From contig NZ_CP180208.1 in NCBI RefSeq assembly GCF_047553045.1, positions 2,170,001 to 2,234,000 of the forward strand: a stretch of DNA of 64,000 nt, read 5' to 3'. A model generated the notes under the pieces. The model searched no databases. It was not told the origin of the DNA and saw nothing but the letters and a program-made list of their open reading frames with translations. Below, piece by piece: positions 1 to 8,509 of the stretch. Within the stretch, counting starts at the first letter, position 1; each line of letters opens with the position of its first letter. This stretch comes from Sphingomonas_L flavalba_A. GTDB taxonomy: Bacteria; Pseudomonadota; Alphaproteobacteria; Sphingomonadales; Sphingomonadaceae. A program made the translations under genes and the position numbers.

Positions 1-734
1 TTGTCGATCCAGTTTTCCCAGTCGCGCAGATACCAGACGCCGCCGGCCATGACGATCGGCACGCTGTCGGCGATGCCGCCTTCGCGCATCGTCTCGCGCA
101 GCGCCTTGACCCGCGGATAGGGGTCTTCCGGCTTCAGCGGGTCTTCGGCGTTGGACAGGCCGTTATGGCCGCCGGCCAGCCAGGGGTCTTCGTAGACCAC
201 CGCCGCCAGCCATTCCGACGCCTTGGAATAGGCGCGTTTCCACAGCGCGCGGAAGGCGCGGGCCGAGCTGATGATCGGCAGGTAGTTGACGTTGTAGGAG
301 GCCGCGATCTCGCTCAGCTTGTAGGGCATGCCGGCGCCGCAGGTGACACCGGCGACCATGCCGCGCGTCCGTTCCAGCACGCCGTGGAGCACGCGCTGGG
401 CACCGCCCATTTCCCACAGCACGTTGATGTTGATCGCGCCCTTGCCGTTCGCCATTTCGAACGCGCGGCGGACCTGATCGACAGCGCCGTCAATCGCATA
501 CTGAACCAGTTCGTCGTGCCGTTCGCGGCGGGTGCGGGATTTGTAGACCTGCGGGATGATCTTGCCGGTCGGATCATAGCTGTCGGCGTTGACCGCCGAC
601 ACGGTGCCGATGCCGCCGGCCGCCGCCCAGGCGCCCGAACTCATGTGGTTCGACACCGCGACACCCTTGCCCCCCTCGATCAGCGGCCAGACTTCGCGGC
701 CGGCATAGAGGATGGGCTTTACCCCCTTGAACAT
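1..734 (-). CDS. Nitronate monooxygenase family protein (partial, 3' end outside window)
   Basis: The minus-strand frame opens at an ATG (732-734) behind a GGGAG ribosome site and runs off the left edge, giving about 244 residues. It begins MFKGVKPILYAGREVWPLIE and contains AGVTCGAGMPYKL and IVMAGGVWYLRDW, which fit the FMN-binding TIM barrel of the nitronate monooxygenase / 2-nitropropane dioxygenase family; known members oxidise alkyl nitronates using FMN and oxygen. The true substrate cannot be told here, because the family also includes enoyl-reductase-like proteins. It stands alone, with about 115 bp separating it from the next gene. The family call is fairly firm; the exact role is inferred. 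Confidence 0.75.
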   Translation of the reverse strand, partial: MFKGVKPILYAGREVWPLIEGGKGVAVSNHMSSGAWAAAGGIGTVSAVNADSYDPTGKIIPQVYKSRTRRERHDELVQYAIDGAVDQVRRAFEMANGKGAININVLWEMGGAQRVLHGVLERTRGMVAGVTCGAGMPYKLSEIAASYNVNYLPIISSARAFRALWKRAYSKASEWLAAVVYEDPWLAGGHNGLSNAEDPLKPEDPYPRVKALRETMREGGIADSVPIVMAGGVWYLRDWENWID

Positions 735-849
735 CGATTCTCCCGTTTCATGCATGCGCCCGGCAATCCGGGCGGTTCGACCGCCCTATAGCAGCCCGAT
801 GCCGGATTGGGACGCAAAAATGCGGTGGCGCCATGGCGCGCGCCTGCCG

Positions 850-1344
850 CTACAGCAGCCTCTCGATCGCCGAAGCGAGCGCCGCCGGCTTCTTCATCGG
901 CGCATAGCGGGCGACGACGGTGCCGTCGCGGCCGACCAGGAATTTGGTGAAGTTCCACTTGATCGACCGGATGCCGGCGAAACCGGGGCGTTCCGCCTGC
1001 AACCACGCCCAGAGCGGATCGGCATCGGGACCGTTGACCGCGACCTTGGCGAACAGCGGGAAGGTGACGTCATAGGTCGACGCGCAGAACGTGGCGATCT
1101 GCGCGTCGCTGCCCGGTTCCTGTTCGCCGAACTGGTTGCACGGAAAGCCGAGGACGACGAAGCCGCGATCGGCGTAGCGGCGGTAGAGCGCCTCCAGCCC
1201 GGCATATTGCGGGGTGAAGCCGCAGCGGCTGGCGACGTTGACGATCAGCAGCACCTTGCCGGCATAGGCGGCCAGCGCCCCCGCCCCGCCGCCGGGCAGC
1301 GCCGGGCGGAAGGCGAAAATCGGCGCCGCCGCCGGCGTGCTCAC
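850..1344 (-). CDS. Glutathione peroxidase (cysteine type)
   Basis: This 164-residue protein has the usual length for bacterial thiol glutathione peroxidases, which reduce hydrogen peroxide and lipid or alkyl hydroperoxides. The catalytic cysteine sits in NVASRCGFTPQY at about residue 41. The conserved glutamine is in FPCNQFGEQEPG near 71 and the tryptophan/asparagine pair in IKWNFTKF near 130, so the active-site set is intact. It is a cysteine enzyme; no selenocysteine codon is present. The GTG start overlaps the stop of the upstream sugar dehydrogenase gene by four bases (GTGA), so the two are probably translationally coupled. No signal peptide is visible, which suggests a cytoplasmic enzyme. 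Confidence 0.9.
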   Translation of the reverse strand: MSTPAAAPIFAFRPALPGGGAGALAAYAGKVLLIVNVASRCGFTPQYAGLEALYRRYADRGFVVLGFPCNQFGEQEPGSDAQIATFCASTYDVTFPLFAKVAVNGPDADPLWAWLQAERPGFAGIRSIKWNFTKFLVGRDGTVVARYAPMKKPAALASAIERLL

Positions 1345-2900
1345 GAGCTTGTCGTCGGCTTCTGTTCGACGACGAAGATCTCGCCGTCATAGTCGACGAT
1401 GTAGAGGTTACGGTTCTCGTCCTGGCCGAAGCTGACCACGGCGTCGATCGTGCCCGCGTCCGGCACGAAGGCGCCGGTGCGGATGCGGAAGCTGTCGCCG
1501 CCAAGGGTGCTGCCGCGCTGGAGCAGCGCGCTCGGCAGGCTCCACAGATGGCCGGTGACGAAATCGCCGAAGAAATAGTTGAGCTGCAGGCTGCTGACCG
1601 CGCCACCATAGACATAGCCGCCAACGATGGTGCCGCCCTGCGTCGCGCCGCTGCCATGCGCGTATTCGGCGACCGGCGCGATCAGGCCGGTGGTGTCGCC
1701 GCCCTTGAACACATGGGTGCCCTCCAGGATCGGCCAGCCGAAATTGGCGCCCTTGTCGCTGGCGAGCAGGATGTTCAGTTCTTCCCACCCGTCCTGGCCG
1801 ACATCACCGAACACGACATTGCCGGTCGCGAAGTCGATCGACGCGCGATAGGGGTTGCGCAGACCGTAGGCGAGGACTTCCGGCGCGCCGCCGCTGGTCG
1901 CGAACGGATTGGCGGTCGGGATCGCGTAATCCTTGTTCGGGTCGCTCGCATAAGCATCGCTTGCCGGGTCGATCCGCAGGATCTTGCCGAGCAGGCTGTT
2001 CTTGTTCTGGGCGTTGCCGTCCGGGTCACCCGCGCCGCCGCCGTCGCCGGTGGTGATGTAGAGGAAATTGTCCGGCCCGAAGCCGATCCAGCCGCCGTTG
2101 TGGTTGTTGCGCGGGTGCGGGATCTGCAGGATCACGTCGGCGCTGGCCGGATCGGCGGCATTCTTGTTGTCGGCCAGCGTCTTGTAACGCCGCACTTCGA
2201 TCGCGCCGGTTGCGTTGGTCAGGAATACGTAGAAGGCGCCGCTGGTCGCGAAATCGGGCGCGGTGGTGAAGCCGAGCAGCCCGCGCTCGCCATCCGTGCT
2301 GATTTCCGCGCTGACATCGAGGAATGTGGTGGTCGCCGCCGGGCTGGCGGCCTTCGGATCGAGGATGCGGACGCGGCCGGTGCGTTCGACAACGAACACG
2401 CGCCCGGTGCCGTCGGCAATCGGATAGACGTAGACCGGCTGGCTGAAGCCGACGCCGACGCGGCGGACGCGGAAGTCCGAATTGACCGCGATGACGTTGA
2501 CCACCAGGTCCATCACCACCGGGTTGGTGCCGTCGGTGACCGTGATCTTCACCGTGTAGCTGTGGTCCGCGCCGGTCGCCGGATCATAGACCGGCGGGGT
2601 CTTGAACGACAGGGCGCCATTGCTGGTGATCGAGAACAGCGCCTCGTCGGCGCCGCCGGTGATCGAGAAGGTCAGCGCTTCGCCGGTCGGGTCGACGGCG
2701 GTCGCGGCGTAGAAGGTCCCGGTCGTCCCCGATTCGACCGCCACCGTCGACGCCGAGGTAAACACCGGCGGTCCGGGAGTCGGCGTTGGGGTCGGCGTCG
2801 GTGTCGGCGTCCCGCCGTCTCCCCCGCCGCAGGCCGACAATGCGAGTGCTGCGGCCGACGCGAAAGCGAAGCGGAACGCGAAACTACCGGAACGGGCCAT
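1341..2900 (-). CDS. PQQ-dependent sugar dehydrogenase-like lipoprotein with cadherin-like N-domain
   Basis: The ATG at 2898-2900, behind AGGGAG, was chosen over an upstream in-frame start at 2969 because it gives a clean lipoprotein signal ending LALSACGGG (Cys 24). A threonine-proline repeat linker follows. A beta-sandwich of the cadherin/He-PIG kind (FSITGGADEALFSITSNGAL) comes next, then a long glucose/sorbosone dehydrogenase beta-propeller (FGPDNFLYITTGDGGGAG, VLAYGLRNPYRASID, GDVGQDGWEELN). Such proteins oxidise sugars in the periplasm with PQQ, although many family members have unknown substrates. The protein is probably anchored to a membrane by its lipidated cysteine. It sits 72 bp downstream of lolD, so lipoprotein-sorting genes and a lipoprotein are neighbours. 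The substrate is unknown. Confidence 0.82.
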   Translation of the reverse strand: MARSGSFAFRFAFASAAALALSACGGGDGGTPTPTPTPTPTPGPPVFTSASTVAVESGTTGTFYAATAVDPTGEALTFSITGGADEALFSITSNGALSFKTPPVYDPATGADHSYTVKITVTDGTNPVVMDLVVNVIAVNSDFRVRRVGVGFSQPVYVYPIADGTGRVFVVERTGRVRILDPKAASPAATTTFLDVSAEISTDGERGLLGFTTAPDFATSGAFYVFLTNATGAIEVRRYKTLADNKNAADPASADVILQIPHPRNNHNGGWIGFGPDNFLYITTGDGGGAGDPDGNAQNKNSLLGKILRIDPASDAYASDPNKDYAIPTANPFATSGGAPEVLAYGLRNPYRASIDFATGNVVFGDVGQDGWEELNILLASDKGANFGWPILEGTHVFKGGDTTGLIAPVAEYAHGSGATQGGTIVGGYVYGGAVSSLQLNYFFGDFVTGHLWSLPSALLQRGSTLGGDSFRIRTGAFVPDAGTIDAVVSFGQDENRNLYIVDYDGEIFVVEQKPTTSS

Positions 2901-2972
2901 CTCTATCTCCCTTGCCGCCCGCGCGACGCGACCGGACCGTGTGGATGCTGCCATAAAAAGTCGTGGCATGTC

Positions 2973-3647
2973 TTAGCTTTCAAGCACGCCATCGTGCAAA
3001 CGGACTGTGCGGTCCATCTTCGCGGCCAGACGTTCGTTATGGGTAGCGACCAGCGCCGCCGACCCTTCGCCGCGCACCAGATCGAGGAACTGGGCGAGAA
3101 CGATGTTGGCGGTCGCTTCGTCCAGATTGCCGGTCGGTTCGTCCGCCAGCACCAGCGCAGGACGGTTGGCGAGCGCGCGCGCCACCGCCACCCGCTGCTG
3201 TTCCCCGCCCGACAATTGCGACGGACGATGGGTCAACCGGCGGCGCAGGCCGAGCGCGGCGAGCAGCGCCGCCGCCCGTTCCTGCGCCACGTCGGTGCGG
3301 GCGCCGCGAATCAACTGCGGCAGCACGACATTTTCCTGCGCGTCGAAATCGGGCAACAGGTGGTGAAACTGATAGACGAAGCCGAGTGAATCCCGCCGCA
3401 CCCGCGTCCGCCCGTCGGCGTCGAGCCGGGCGGTTTCCTCTCCGGCGATGCGGATCGACCCTTCGAAACCGCCTTCGAGCAGGCCGACCGCCTGCAGCAG
3501 CGTCGACTTGCCGGACCCGCTGGGGCCGAGCAGCGCGACGATCTCCCCCTCCGCCACGGTCAGTTCGACACCGCGCAGCACGTGGATGGTTTCTTCGCCC
3601 TGGGTGAAGCTGCGCTTCAGCCCGCTGACCGCCAGCACGTCATTCAT
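2973..3647 (-). CDS. lolD: Lipoprotein-releasing ABC transporter ATP-binding protein LolD
   Basis: This 224-residue ABC ATPase has Walker A GPSGSGKS (about 41-48), signature LSGGEQQR (about 145-152), Walker B ALVLADEPTGNLD and an H-loop ATHNER. LolD powers release of outer-membrane lipoproteins from the inner membrane to the carrier LolA. Its start overlaps the end of the permease gene by eight bases, the usual lolCD arrangement, and this separates it from MacB-type ATPases with similar motifs. It is cytoplasmic and bound to the LolC/E permease. Motifs and context agree well. Confidence 0.93.
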   Translation of the reverse strand: MNDVLAVSGLKRSFTQGEETIHVLRGVELTVAEGEIVALLGPSGSGKSTLLQAVGLLEGGFEGSIRIAGEETARLDADGRTRVRRDSLGFVYQFHHLLPDFDAQENVVLPQLIRGARTDVAQERAAALLAALGLRRRLTHRPSQLSGGEQQRVAVARALANRPALVLADEPTGNLDEATANIVLAQFLDLVRGEGSAALVATHNERLAAKMDRTVRLHDGVLES

Positions 3648-4890
3648 AGCGCAGCACCTGCACCGGATCGGTGCTCGCCGCCTTGTAGGCGGGATAGAGC
3701 GTCGCCAGCACCGACAGCACCAGCGCCATGACCACGATCGCCGTCACTTCCACCGGGTCGGTGCGCGCCGGCAGTTCGGTCAGGAAGCGGATCGACGGGT
3801 CCCACAGATTCTGGCCGGTGACGAGCTGGACGAAATTGACCACCGCCTGCCGGTAGAACAGGAACACCGCGCCGAGCACCAGCCCGGCGAGAATGCCGAG
3901 CACGCCGATCGACACGCCGACGGTCATGAAGATCCGCATCATCGCGCCGCGCGACGCGCCCATCGTCCGCAATATCGCGATGTCGCGGGTCTTGGCGCGG
4001 ACCAGCATGATCAGCGACGACAGAATGTTGAACACCGCGACCAGCACGATGATCGACAGCACGACGAACATCGCCACCCGTTCGACCGCCAGCGCTTCGA
4101 ACAGGGTCGCGTTCATGCTGCGCCAGTCGGTGATCACCGCCTTGCCCTGCACCGCGCGCGCCAGCGGGGCGAGGATGGCGCCGACATTGTCGGGGTCGAC
4201 GGTCTTGACCTCGATCATCCCGACCGCGTCGCCCAGCATCAGCAGCGTCTGCGCGTCCTCTATCGGCATGACGACGAACGCCTTGTCGTAATCATAGACG
4301 CCGACTTCGAAGATCGCGGCGACGCGGTAACTGACGATGCGCGGCACCGTGCCGAACGGCGTCGTCTGCCCCTGCGGGCTGATCAGGCTGATTTCGCCGC
4401 CGACCTGGGCGCCCAGCGATTCGGCCAGGCGCGCGCCGATCGCGACATTGTCGCTGCCCGGTTTCAGCGCGGTCAGGCTGCCGGCGAGTACCTTGTTGCG
4501 GATCGTCTGGTTGGCGCGGATGTCCTCCACCCGCATCCCGCGCGCCAGCACCGCTTCCACCCGCCCGTCATAGCTGGCCATCAGCGGCTGTTCGATCAGC
4601 GGCGTCGCTTCCGTCACCCCCGGCGTCTTGCGCGCCTGCGCGACGACGGCCTGCCAGTCGGGCAGCCGGCCGTCATAACCCTGAACGACGGCATGGCCGT
4701 TCAGCCCGACGACCTTTTCGAAAAGTTCCGCGCGAAAACCGTTCATCACGCTCATCACGATGACCAGCGCGGCAACGCCCAGCATGACCGCCGCCAGGCT
4801 GATCCCCGCGACAAGGAAGATGAACGCTTCCCCCCGGCCGGGCAGCAGATAGCGTTTGGCGATCATCCGCTCGTATCGGGAGAGGATCAT
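3640..4890 (-). CDS. lolC: Lipoprotein-releasing ABC transporter permease LolC/LolE
   Basis: The permease is about 416 residues if it starts at MILSRYERMIAKRYLLPGRG; the open frame extends to a GTG at 4929 (13 more residues) and neither start has a strong ribosome site. It shows one N-terminal membrane helix (FLVAGISLAAVMLGVAALVIVMSV), a large periplasmic MacB-like domain, and three C-terminal helices (FVVLSIIVLVAVFNILSSLI onward), ending YPAYKAASTDPVQVLRYE as is typical of LolC/E. With LolD it extracts lipoproteins from the inner membrane. Only one permease gene is present, as in most alphaproteobacteria, where one protein does the work of LolC and LolE. Confidence 0.92.
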   Translation of the reverse strand: MILSRYERMIAKRYLLPGRGEAFIFLVAGISLAAVMLGVAALVIVMSVMNGFRAELFEKVVGLNGHAVVQGYDGRLPDWQAVVAQARKTPGVTEATPLIEQPLMASYDGRVEAVLARGMRVEDIRANQTIRNKVLAGSLTALKPGSDNVAIGARLAESLGAQVGGEISLISPQGQTTPFGTVPRIVSYRVAAIFEVGVYDYDKAFVVMPIEDAQTLLMLGDAVGMIEVKTVDPDNVGAILAPLARAVQGKAVITDWRSMNATLFEALAVERVAMFVVLSIIVLVAVFNILSSLIMLVRAKTRDIAILRTMGASRGAMMRIFMTVGVSIGVLGILAGLVLGAVFLFYRQAVVNFVQLVTGQNLWDPSIRFLTELPARTDPVEVTAIVVMALVLSVLATLYPAYKAASTDPVQVLRYE

Positions 4891-5264
4891 GAAGAAGCGG
4901 GTCCGGGAAGGGCGTAGCGCAAGCGCCACGCTCTAGGGCCAGCCGGAGCGGGTTGCAACCGGCTGAACCGCTGTTGCCGAATGAACACATCCTGCCTTCA
5001 ATCGTGGCGGGGCGGCGCGAATCGGGATGACAGCCTTCGGGAGCTTTCGTAGCGTTTGGCTTCCGAAGCGCAGGCAAAGCCGTGGTTCTGGGAGGCTGTC
5101 GCTCCGTTTGACTGCTTGAGGGGGCAGTTGATCGTCGCAGCGATGGCAAAGGGGGCTGGCGAGCATTCGTCACGCAGGGTGCCCGGATCGGAAACGGTCC
5201 GGGCATTCGCTTTTCCGGCCTCCACGGCCGTTTCACCCCCCTGCCCGTCTGCCGCCGCCGCCCT
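4891..5264. other. Gene-free stretch with one terminator-like hairpin
   Basis: No convincing gene lies here; both strands carry only short frames without family motifs. A perfect 7-bp hairpin (GCCCGGA at 5181-5187 with TCCGGGC at 5198-5204) is followed by a short T run at 5211-5214. It could end a small plus-strand transcript starting in this interval or stop read-through towards hsp20. No RNA family was recognised. Confidence 0.4.
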
Positions 5265-5294
5265 CTTGAAAGCGGAAAATCCGATACCCAGATC
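5265..5294 (+). promoter_or_regulatory. Heat-shock (sigma-32 type) promoter for hsp20
   Basis: CTTGAAA at 5265-5271 matches the sigma-32 -35 consensus exactly. After 15 bases, CCCAGATC at 5287-5294 resembles the -10 element CCCCATNT. A transcript would start near 5302 and give an 85-base leader, which coincides with the thermometer-like structure ahead of the Hsp20 gene. The match is read by eye; the start site is inferred. Confidence 0.7.
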
Positions 5295-5302
5295 GCTGTC
5301 GC

Positions 5303-5386
5303 GCATCGCCGCAACGGGATGCGCGCGGCGCCGCCATACCGGGGCGCCGCATAACCAAGTCATTTTGCTCATTGGAGGATTTGACC
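5303..5386 (+). promoter_or_regulatory. ROSE-like RNA thermometer in the hsp20 leader
   Basis: The leader has a perfect 8-bp upstream hairpin (GCGGCGCC 5325-5332 with GGCGCCGC 5343-5350). It is followed directly before the gene by TTTTGCTCATTGGAGGA (5364-5380), where a UUGCU segment can pair with the Shine-Dalgarno GGAGGA. That arrangement, with the conserved U(U/C)GCU anti-Shine-Dalgarno segment, is the hallmark of ROSE elements controlling small heat-shock genes in alphaproteobacteria. Heating would melt the weak helix and expose the ribosome site. Confidence 0.72.
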
Positions 5387-5845
5387 ATGCGTAGCTTTGA
5401 TTTCACCCCCTATCGCCGTTCCACCGTCGGTTTCGACCGGCTGTTCGACCTGCTTGAGAACAACCGCTCGCAGGCCGACAATTACCCACCGTTCGACCTG
5501 GAGCGGTTGAGCGAGGACCGGTATCGGATCACCATCGCCCTCGCCGGTTTCAAGCGCGACGAGATCGACATCACCGCCCAGCAGAACCTGCTGCTGGTCA
5601 AGGGCAGCAAGGAACAGGCGGGGCAGGACCGGTCCCAGTACCTGCATGTCGGCATTGCCAACCGCAGCTTCGAACGGCGGTTCGAGCTGGCCGATTTCGT
5701 CCGCGTGTCCGGCGCCGACCTGGCCGACGGCCTGCTGACCATCGACCTGGTGCGCGAAGTGCCGGATGCGATGAAGCCGCAGAAGATCACGATCGGCGGC
5801 AGCGCCACGGTCGAGCAGATCGACGACCACCGCGACGCCGCCTGA
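5387..5845 (+). CDS. Hsp20 small heat-shock chaperone (IbpA type)
   Basis: The protein has 152 residues from the ATG at 5387, which lies eight bases after GGAGGA; an upstream TTG at 5372 is less likely because it would overlap the ribosome site. It starts MRSFDFTPYRRSTVGFDRLF, typical of IbpA-type chaperones, and contains an alpha-crystallin domain (YRITIALAGFKRDEIDI; LADGLLTIDLVREVP). Such chaperones bind unfolding proteins in the cytoplasm without ATP and pass them to DnaK/ClpB. A sigma-32-like promoter and a ROSE-like leader precede it, so control is expected at both transcription and translation. Confidence 0.95.
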   Translation: MRSFDFTPYRRSTVGFDRLFDLLENNRSQADNYPPFDLERLSEDRYRITIALAGFKRDEIDITAQQNLLLVKGSKEQAGQDRSQYLHVGIANRSFERRFELADFVRVSGADLADGLLTIDLVREVPDAMKPQKITIGGSATVEQIDDHRDAA

Positions 5846-5866
5846 TCGGCGGAACCGTTTATGCCG

Positions 5867-5897
5867 GGGGCCGGACCGCATGGCCCGGCCCCTTTTT
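5867..5897 (+). terminator. Intrinsic terminator after hsp20
   Basis: GGGGCCGG (5867-5874) pairs perfectly with CCGGCCCC (5885-5892), and five T residues follow at once. It sits 22 bp past the hsp20 stop and before the end of the convergent ligase gene. Confidence 0.85.
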
Positions 5898-5925
5898 ACC
5901 GTTTGCCAACCGGTCCGCGCGCGAG

Positions 5926-7515
5926 TCAGGCGATCATCGCGCGCAGAGTTTCGATGCGGTCGGCTTCGGCGGCGGGCTTGTCGGTGCGGATGCGGGCGAT
6001 GCGGGGGAAGCGCATGGCGATGCCCGATTTGTGGCGGGTGCTGGCGTGGACGGAATCGAACGCCACTTCGAGCACCAGCGTCTTTTCCACCTCCCGCACC
6101 GGGCCGAAGCGGTTGACGGTGTGGGTGCGAACGAACCGGTCGAGCCATTTCAGCTCTTCGTCGGTGAAGCCGGAATAGGCCTTGCCGACCGGCAGAAGCC
6201 GGCCGTCCTCGCTCCAGCAGCCGAAAGTGTAGTCGGAATAGAAGCTGGACCGCTTGCCGTTGCCGCGCTGGGCATAGAGCATGACGCAGTCGGCGCGCAG
6301 CGGATCGCGTTTCCATTTGTACCAGAGGCCGGTGCGGCGGCCGGCGACATAGGCGCTGTCGCGGCGTTTCAGCATCACCCCCTCGATCGCCGCGTCGCGG
6401 GCGCCGGCTCGCAATGCCTCCAGCGCGGCAAAGCTGTCCGCATCGACCAGCACCGACAGGTCGAAATGCGCCGGGTCGAGCCGGGCGACGAAGCGTTCGA
6501 GCCGGGCGCGGCGTGCGGTCCAGGCGAGCGGGCGGACATCCTCCGCCCCGTCGAACAATATGTCGTAGAGACGGACGAAGGCGGGATAGTCGGCGAGCAT
6601 CCGGGCGGAGACCGCCTTGCGGCCGAGCCGCTGCTGGAGGGCATTGAAGCTGGCGGTGGCGCCGCCGTGCGCGGCGCTGCCCTGCGCATCGCCCTTGACC
6701 AGCAATTCGCCGTCGACGACGCCGTCGCGGTCGAACGCGCCCGCCACTTCCGGAAAGGCGGCGGTGATGTCGTCGCCGCCGCGGCTGTAGAGCCTGACCT
6801 GCCCGCCGACGCGGACGAGCTGGACGCGGATGCCGTCCCATTTCCATTCGGCGGCGTAGGTGTCCATCGCCACCTGATCCTCACCCAGCGGGTGGGCGAG
6901 CATGAACGGGCGGAACACCGGCATGTCGGCGGCGAGCGGCTGTTCGCCCCGCCCCTCCGCCCAGGCGAACAGCGCGGCATAGGGCGGCGCCAGCGCGTGC
7001 CACACCTCCTCCACCGCGTCGACGTCAAGCGCGAAGGCCTGGGCGAAGGCGGTCTTTGCCAGCCGGGCGGAAACGCCGGCGCGCAGGCCGCCGGTCGCCA
7101 GTTTCAGCAGCGCGTAGCGTTCCTCCGGCGTCATCCGGTCGAGCAGCCAGGCGAGCGCCGCCGGTGCCTCGCTGCGCCCCAGCGTCGACAGGCGGGCGAC
7201 GACGGCGGCGAGGCCGAGCGCGGCGGGATCGTCGGCAGCGGCGTGGCCGGGCCAGAGCAACGCGACGGTTTCCGCCGTGTCGCCGACATAGTCGCGGCTC
7301 ATGCGGAACAGCACCGGATCGACGCGCGCCTCGATCAGGGCGCGGACGACGGCGGGCTTTATAGCGGGAATGTCGACGGCGCCGGTCAGCGCGGCGAGCG
7401 CCCAGCCGCGATCCGGATCGGGCGTGGCGCGCAGATAGGCGCCGATCAGCCGCAGCTTGGCGTTGCGCGAACGGGTGTAAACCAGCCCGTCGAGCAGGCG
7501 CGCGAAACCCCTCAT
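5926..7515 (-). CDS. ATP-dependent DNA ligase
   Basis: This 529-residue protein has an N-terminal all-helical domain, then the nucleotidyltransferase core with the active-site motif EWKWDGIR (Lys 225 is the likely AMP-carrying lysine). Further ligase motifs follow (DGVVDGELL; IEGVMLKRRDSAYVAGRR; WYKWKRDPL) and an OB-fold C-terminus. The size and domain order fit the bacterial ligase group linked to cisplatin damage response, a repair enzyme distinct from the NAD-dependent replicative ligase. In many relatives it is beside an exonuclease, a helicase and a phosphoesterase; here none of those partners is adjacent, so it is an orphan copy or the partners lie elsewhere. Confidence 0.9.
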   Translation of the reverse strand: MRGFARLLDGLVYTRSRNAKLRLIGAYLRATPDPDRGWALAALTGAVDIPAIKPAVVRALIEARVDPVLFRMSRDYVGDTAETVALLWPGHAAADDPAALGLAAVVARLSTLGRSEAPAALAWLLDRMTPEERYALLKLATGGLRAGVSARLAKTAFAQAFALDVDAVEEVWHALAPPYAALFAWAEGRGEQPLAADMPVFRPFMLAHPLGEDQVAMDTYAAEWKWDGIRVQLVRVGGQVRLYSRGGDDITAAFPEVAGAFDRDGVVDGELLVKGDAQGSAAHGGATASFNALQQRLGRKAVSARMLADYPAFVRLYDILFDGAEDVRPLAWTARRARLERFVARLDPAHFDLSVLVDADSFAALEALRAGARDAAIEGVMLKRRDSAYVAGRRTGLWYKWKRDPLRADCVMLYAQRGNGKRSSFYSDYTFGCWSEDGRLLPVGKAYSGFTDEELKWLDRFVRTHTVNRFGPVREVEKTLVLEVAFDSVHASTRHKSGIAMRFPRIARIRTDKPAAEADRIETLRAMIA

Positions 7516-7549
7516 GGCCGGCCCCGCACAGGCAGGGCCGGCCGGGGTG

Positions 7550-7726
7550 TCAGTCTACGATCTTCTTGCCCGCGATCAGCCCAAGAATGAGCAGGATCAC
7601 GAAAATCGCGATGGCCAGGAAGAACAGGAACTTGGCGACGCCGATGAAGGCTCCGCCGATCCCGCCGAAACCCAGCACCGCGAAAACCAGTCCAATAACC
7701 AGGAAGATAATCGCCCAGCGTATCAT
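7550..7726 (-). CDS. DUF1328 (UPF0391) small membrane protein
   Basis: The 58-residue protein starts MIRWAIIFLVIGLVFAVLGF at an ATG eight bases after GGAGGT; upstream in-frame starts are rejected for lack of a ribosome site. It has two membrane helices separated by GGIGGAFIGVAK, the standard form of the DUF1328/YtjA family. The function is unknown; relatives are often expressed in stress conditions. It lies 60 bp from dps on the same strand, so both may belong to a stress response. Confidence 0.88.
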   Translation of the reverse strand: MIRWAIIFLVIGLVFAVLGFGGIGGAFIGVAKFLFFLAIAIFVILLILGLIAGKKIVD

Positions 7727-7786
7727 CGAACGGACCTCCGTCTGTTGTAAGGGACAAACAGCCGGAGGGCCGTTCCGGTTCCGCAA

Positions 7787-8299
7787 TCAGGTGCGGCTGG
7801 CTTCGAACAGGAACCAGGCACGCTGTTCGGCCTGGTCGGTCCAGTCGTCGAGAACGCCGGACGTCGCGTTGTCCTTCGCGTCGTCGACGATGTCCTTCGC
7901 CTCGCGAAGCTGTTCGACCAGATGCAGGTTATCCTCGCGCAGTTCGGCCAGCATGTCGGCGGCGGAGACGAAATCGGCGTCGTTGTCCTTGATCGTCTGA
8001 TGCCGGGCGATGTCGCCGATCGAGCGCAGGGTGGTGTTGCCGGTCTTGCGCACCCGCTCGGCGATCTCGTCCGTCGTCGCGAGGATCTGCGCCGCCTGCT
8101 CGTCGAGCAGCAGGTGATAGTCGCGGAAGTGCGGGCCGGAGACATGCCAGTGGAAATTCTTGGTCTTCAGGTACAGCGCATAGCTGTTGGCGAGGATGCC
8201 GTTCAGCGCCTCCGCTACCGTTTTGGTCGCGTTGCTGGTCAGGTCCGTCGGGGTCTTGAGCTTCGCCGTCGGGGTTTTCACGTTGCCTGCCTTGGCCAT
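7787..8299 (-). CDS. dps: Dps family DNA-binding ferritin-like protein
   Basis: The 170-residue protein starts at the ATG (8297-8299) after AGGAGG; an earlier in-frame start adds 19 residues without support. The ferritin-like fold shows the inter-subunit ferroxidase motif in NFHWHVSGPHFRDYHLLLDE, followed by AQILATTDEIAERVRKTG. Dps shells oxidise ferrous iron with hydrogen peroxide and protect DNA. The N-terminus is lysine-rich (AKAGNVKTPTAKLKTP), which could bind DNA. It is transcribed toward the DUF1328 gene. Confidence 0.93.
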   Translation of the reverse strand: MAKAGNVKTPTAKLKTPTDLTSNATKTVAEALNGILANSYALYLKTKNFHWHVSGPHFRDYHLLLDEQAAQILATTDEIAERVRKTGNTTLRSIGDIARHQTIKDNDADFVSAADMLAELREDNLHLVEQLREAKDIVDDAKDNATSGVLDDWTDQAEQRAWFLFEASRT

Positions 8300-8509
8300 G
8301 TTTGCCTCCTTGGGGGGTTGAGCCTTGAGATACGCCCCTCTCAATGCGCGAGCCACGCAAAAGTTACGCGCCCGGCACGGATAATTCCGATCAGGCTGAT
8401 CGCGTGGCTAGATCAGCCGCAGGGCGACAAGCGTCACCCCCAACCCGACAAGCGGCAGGATGGTTCCCCGCCGCCCCGCGCTGCGCCCGGCGGGGCAGCG
8501 TGGCGCGGC

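Noticed and set aside
850..1344. A selenocysteine-type glutathione peroxidase
   Set aside because: The active site is encoded as cysteine in ASRCGFT, with no in-frame TGA or SECIS-like hairpin.
1548..3389. A 613-codon plus-strand frame
   Set aside because: It is antisense to the sugar dehydrogenase and lolD, with arginine/glutamine-rich composition typical of shadow frames in GC-rich DNA.
5056..5394. A 112-codon plus-strand gene before hsp20
   Set aside because: Its frame passes through the promoter, thermometer and ribosome site of hsp20 and matches no family.
8402..8470. A small membrane-like segment ending LPLVGLGVTLVALRLI on the minus strand
   Set aside because: An in-frame stop and no start codon precede the hydrophobic part.
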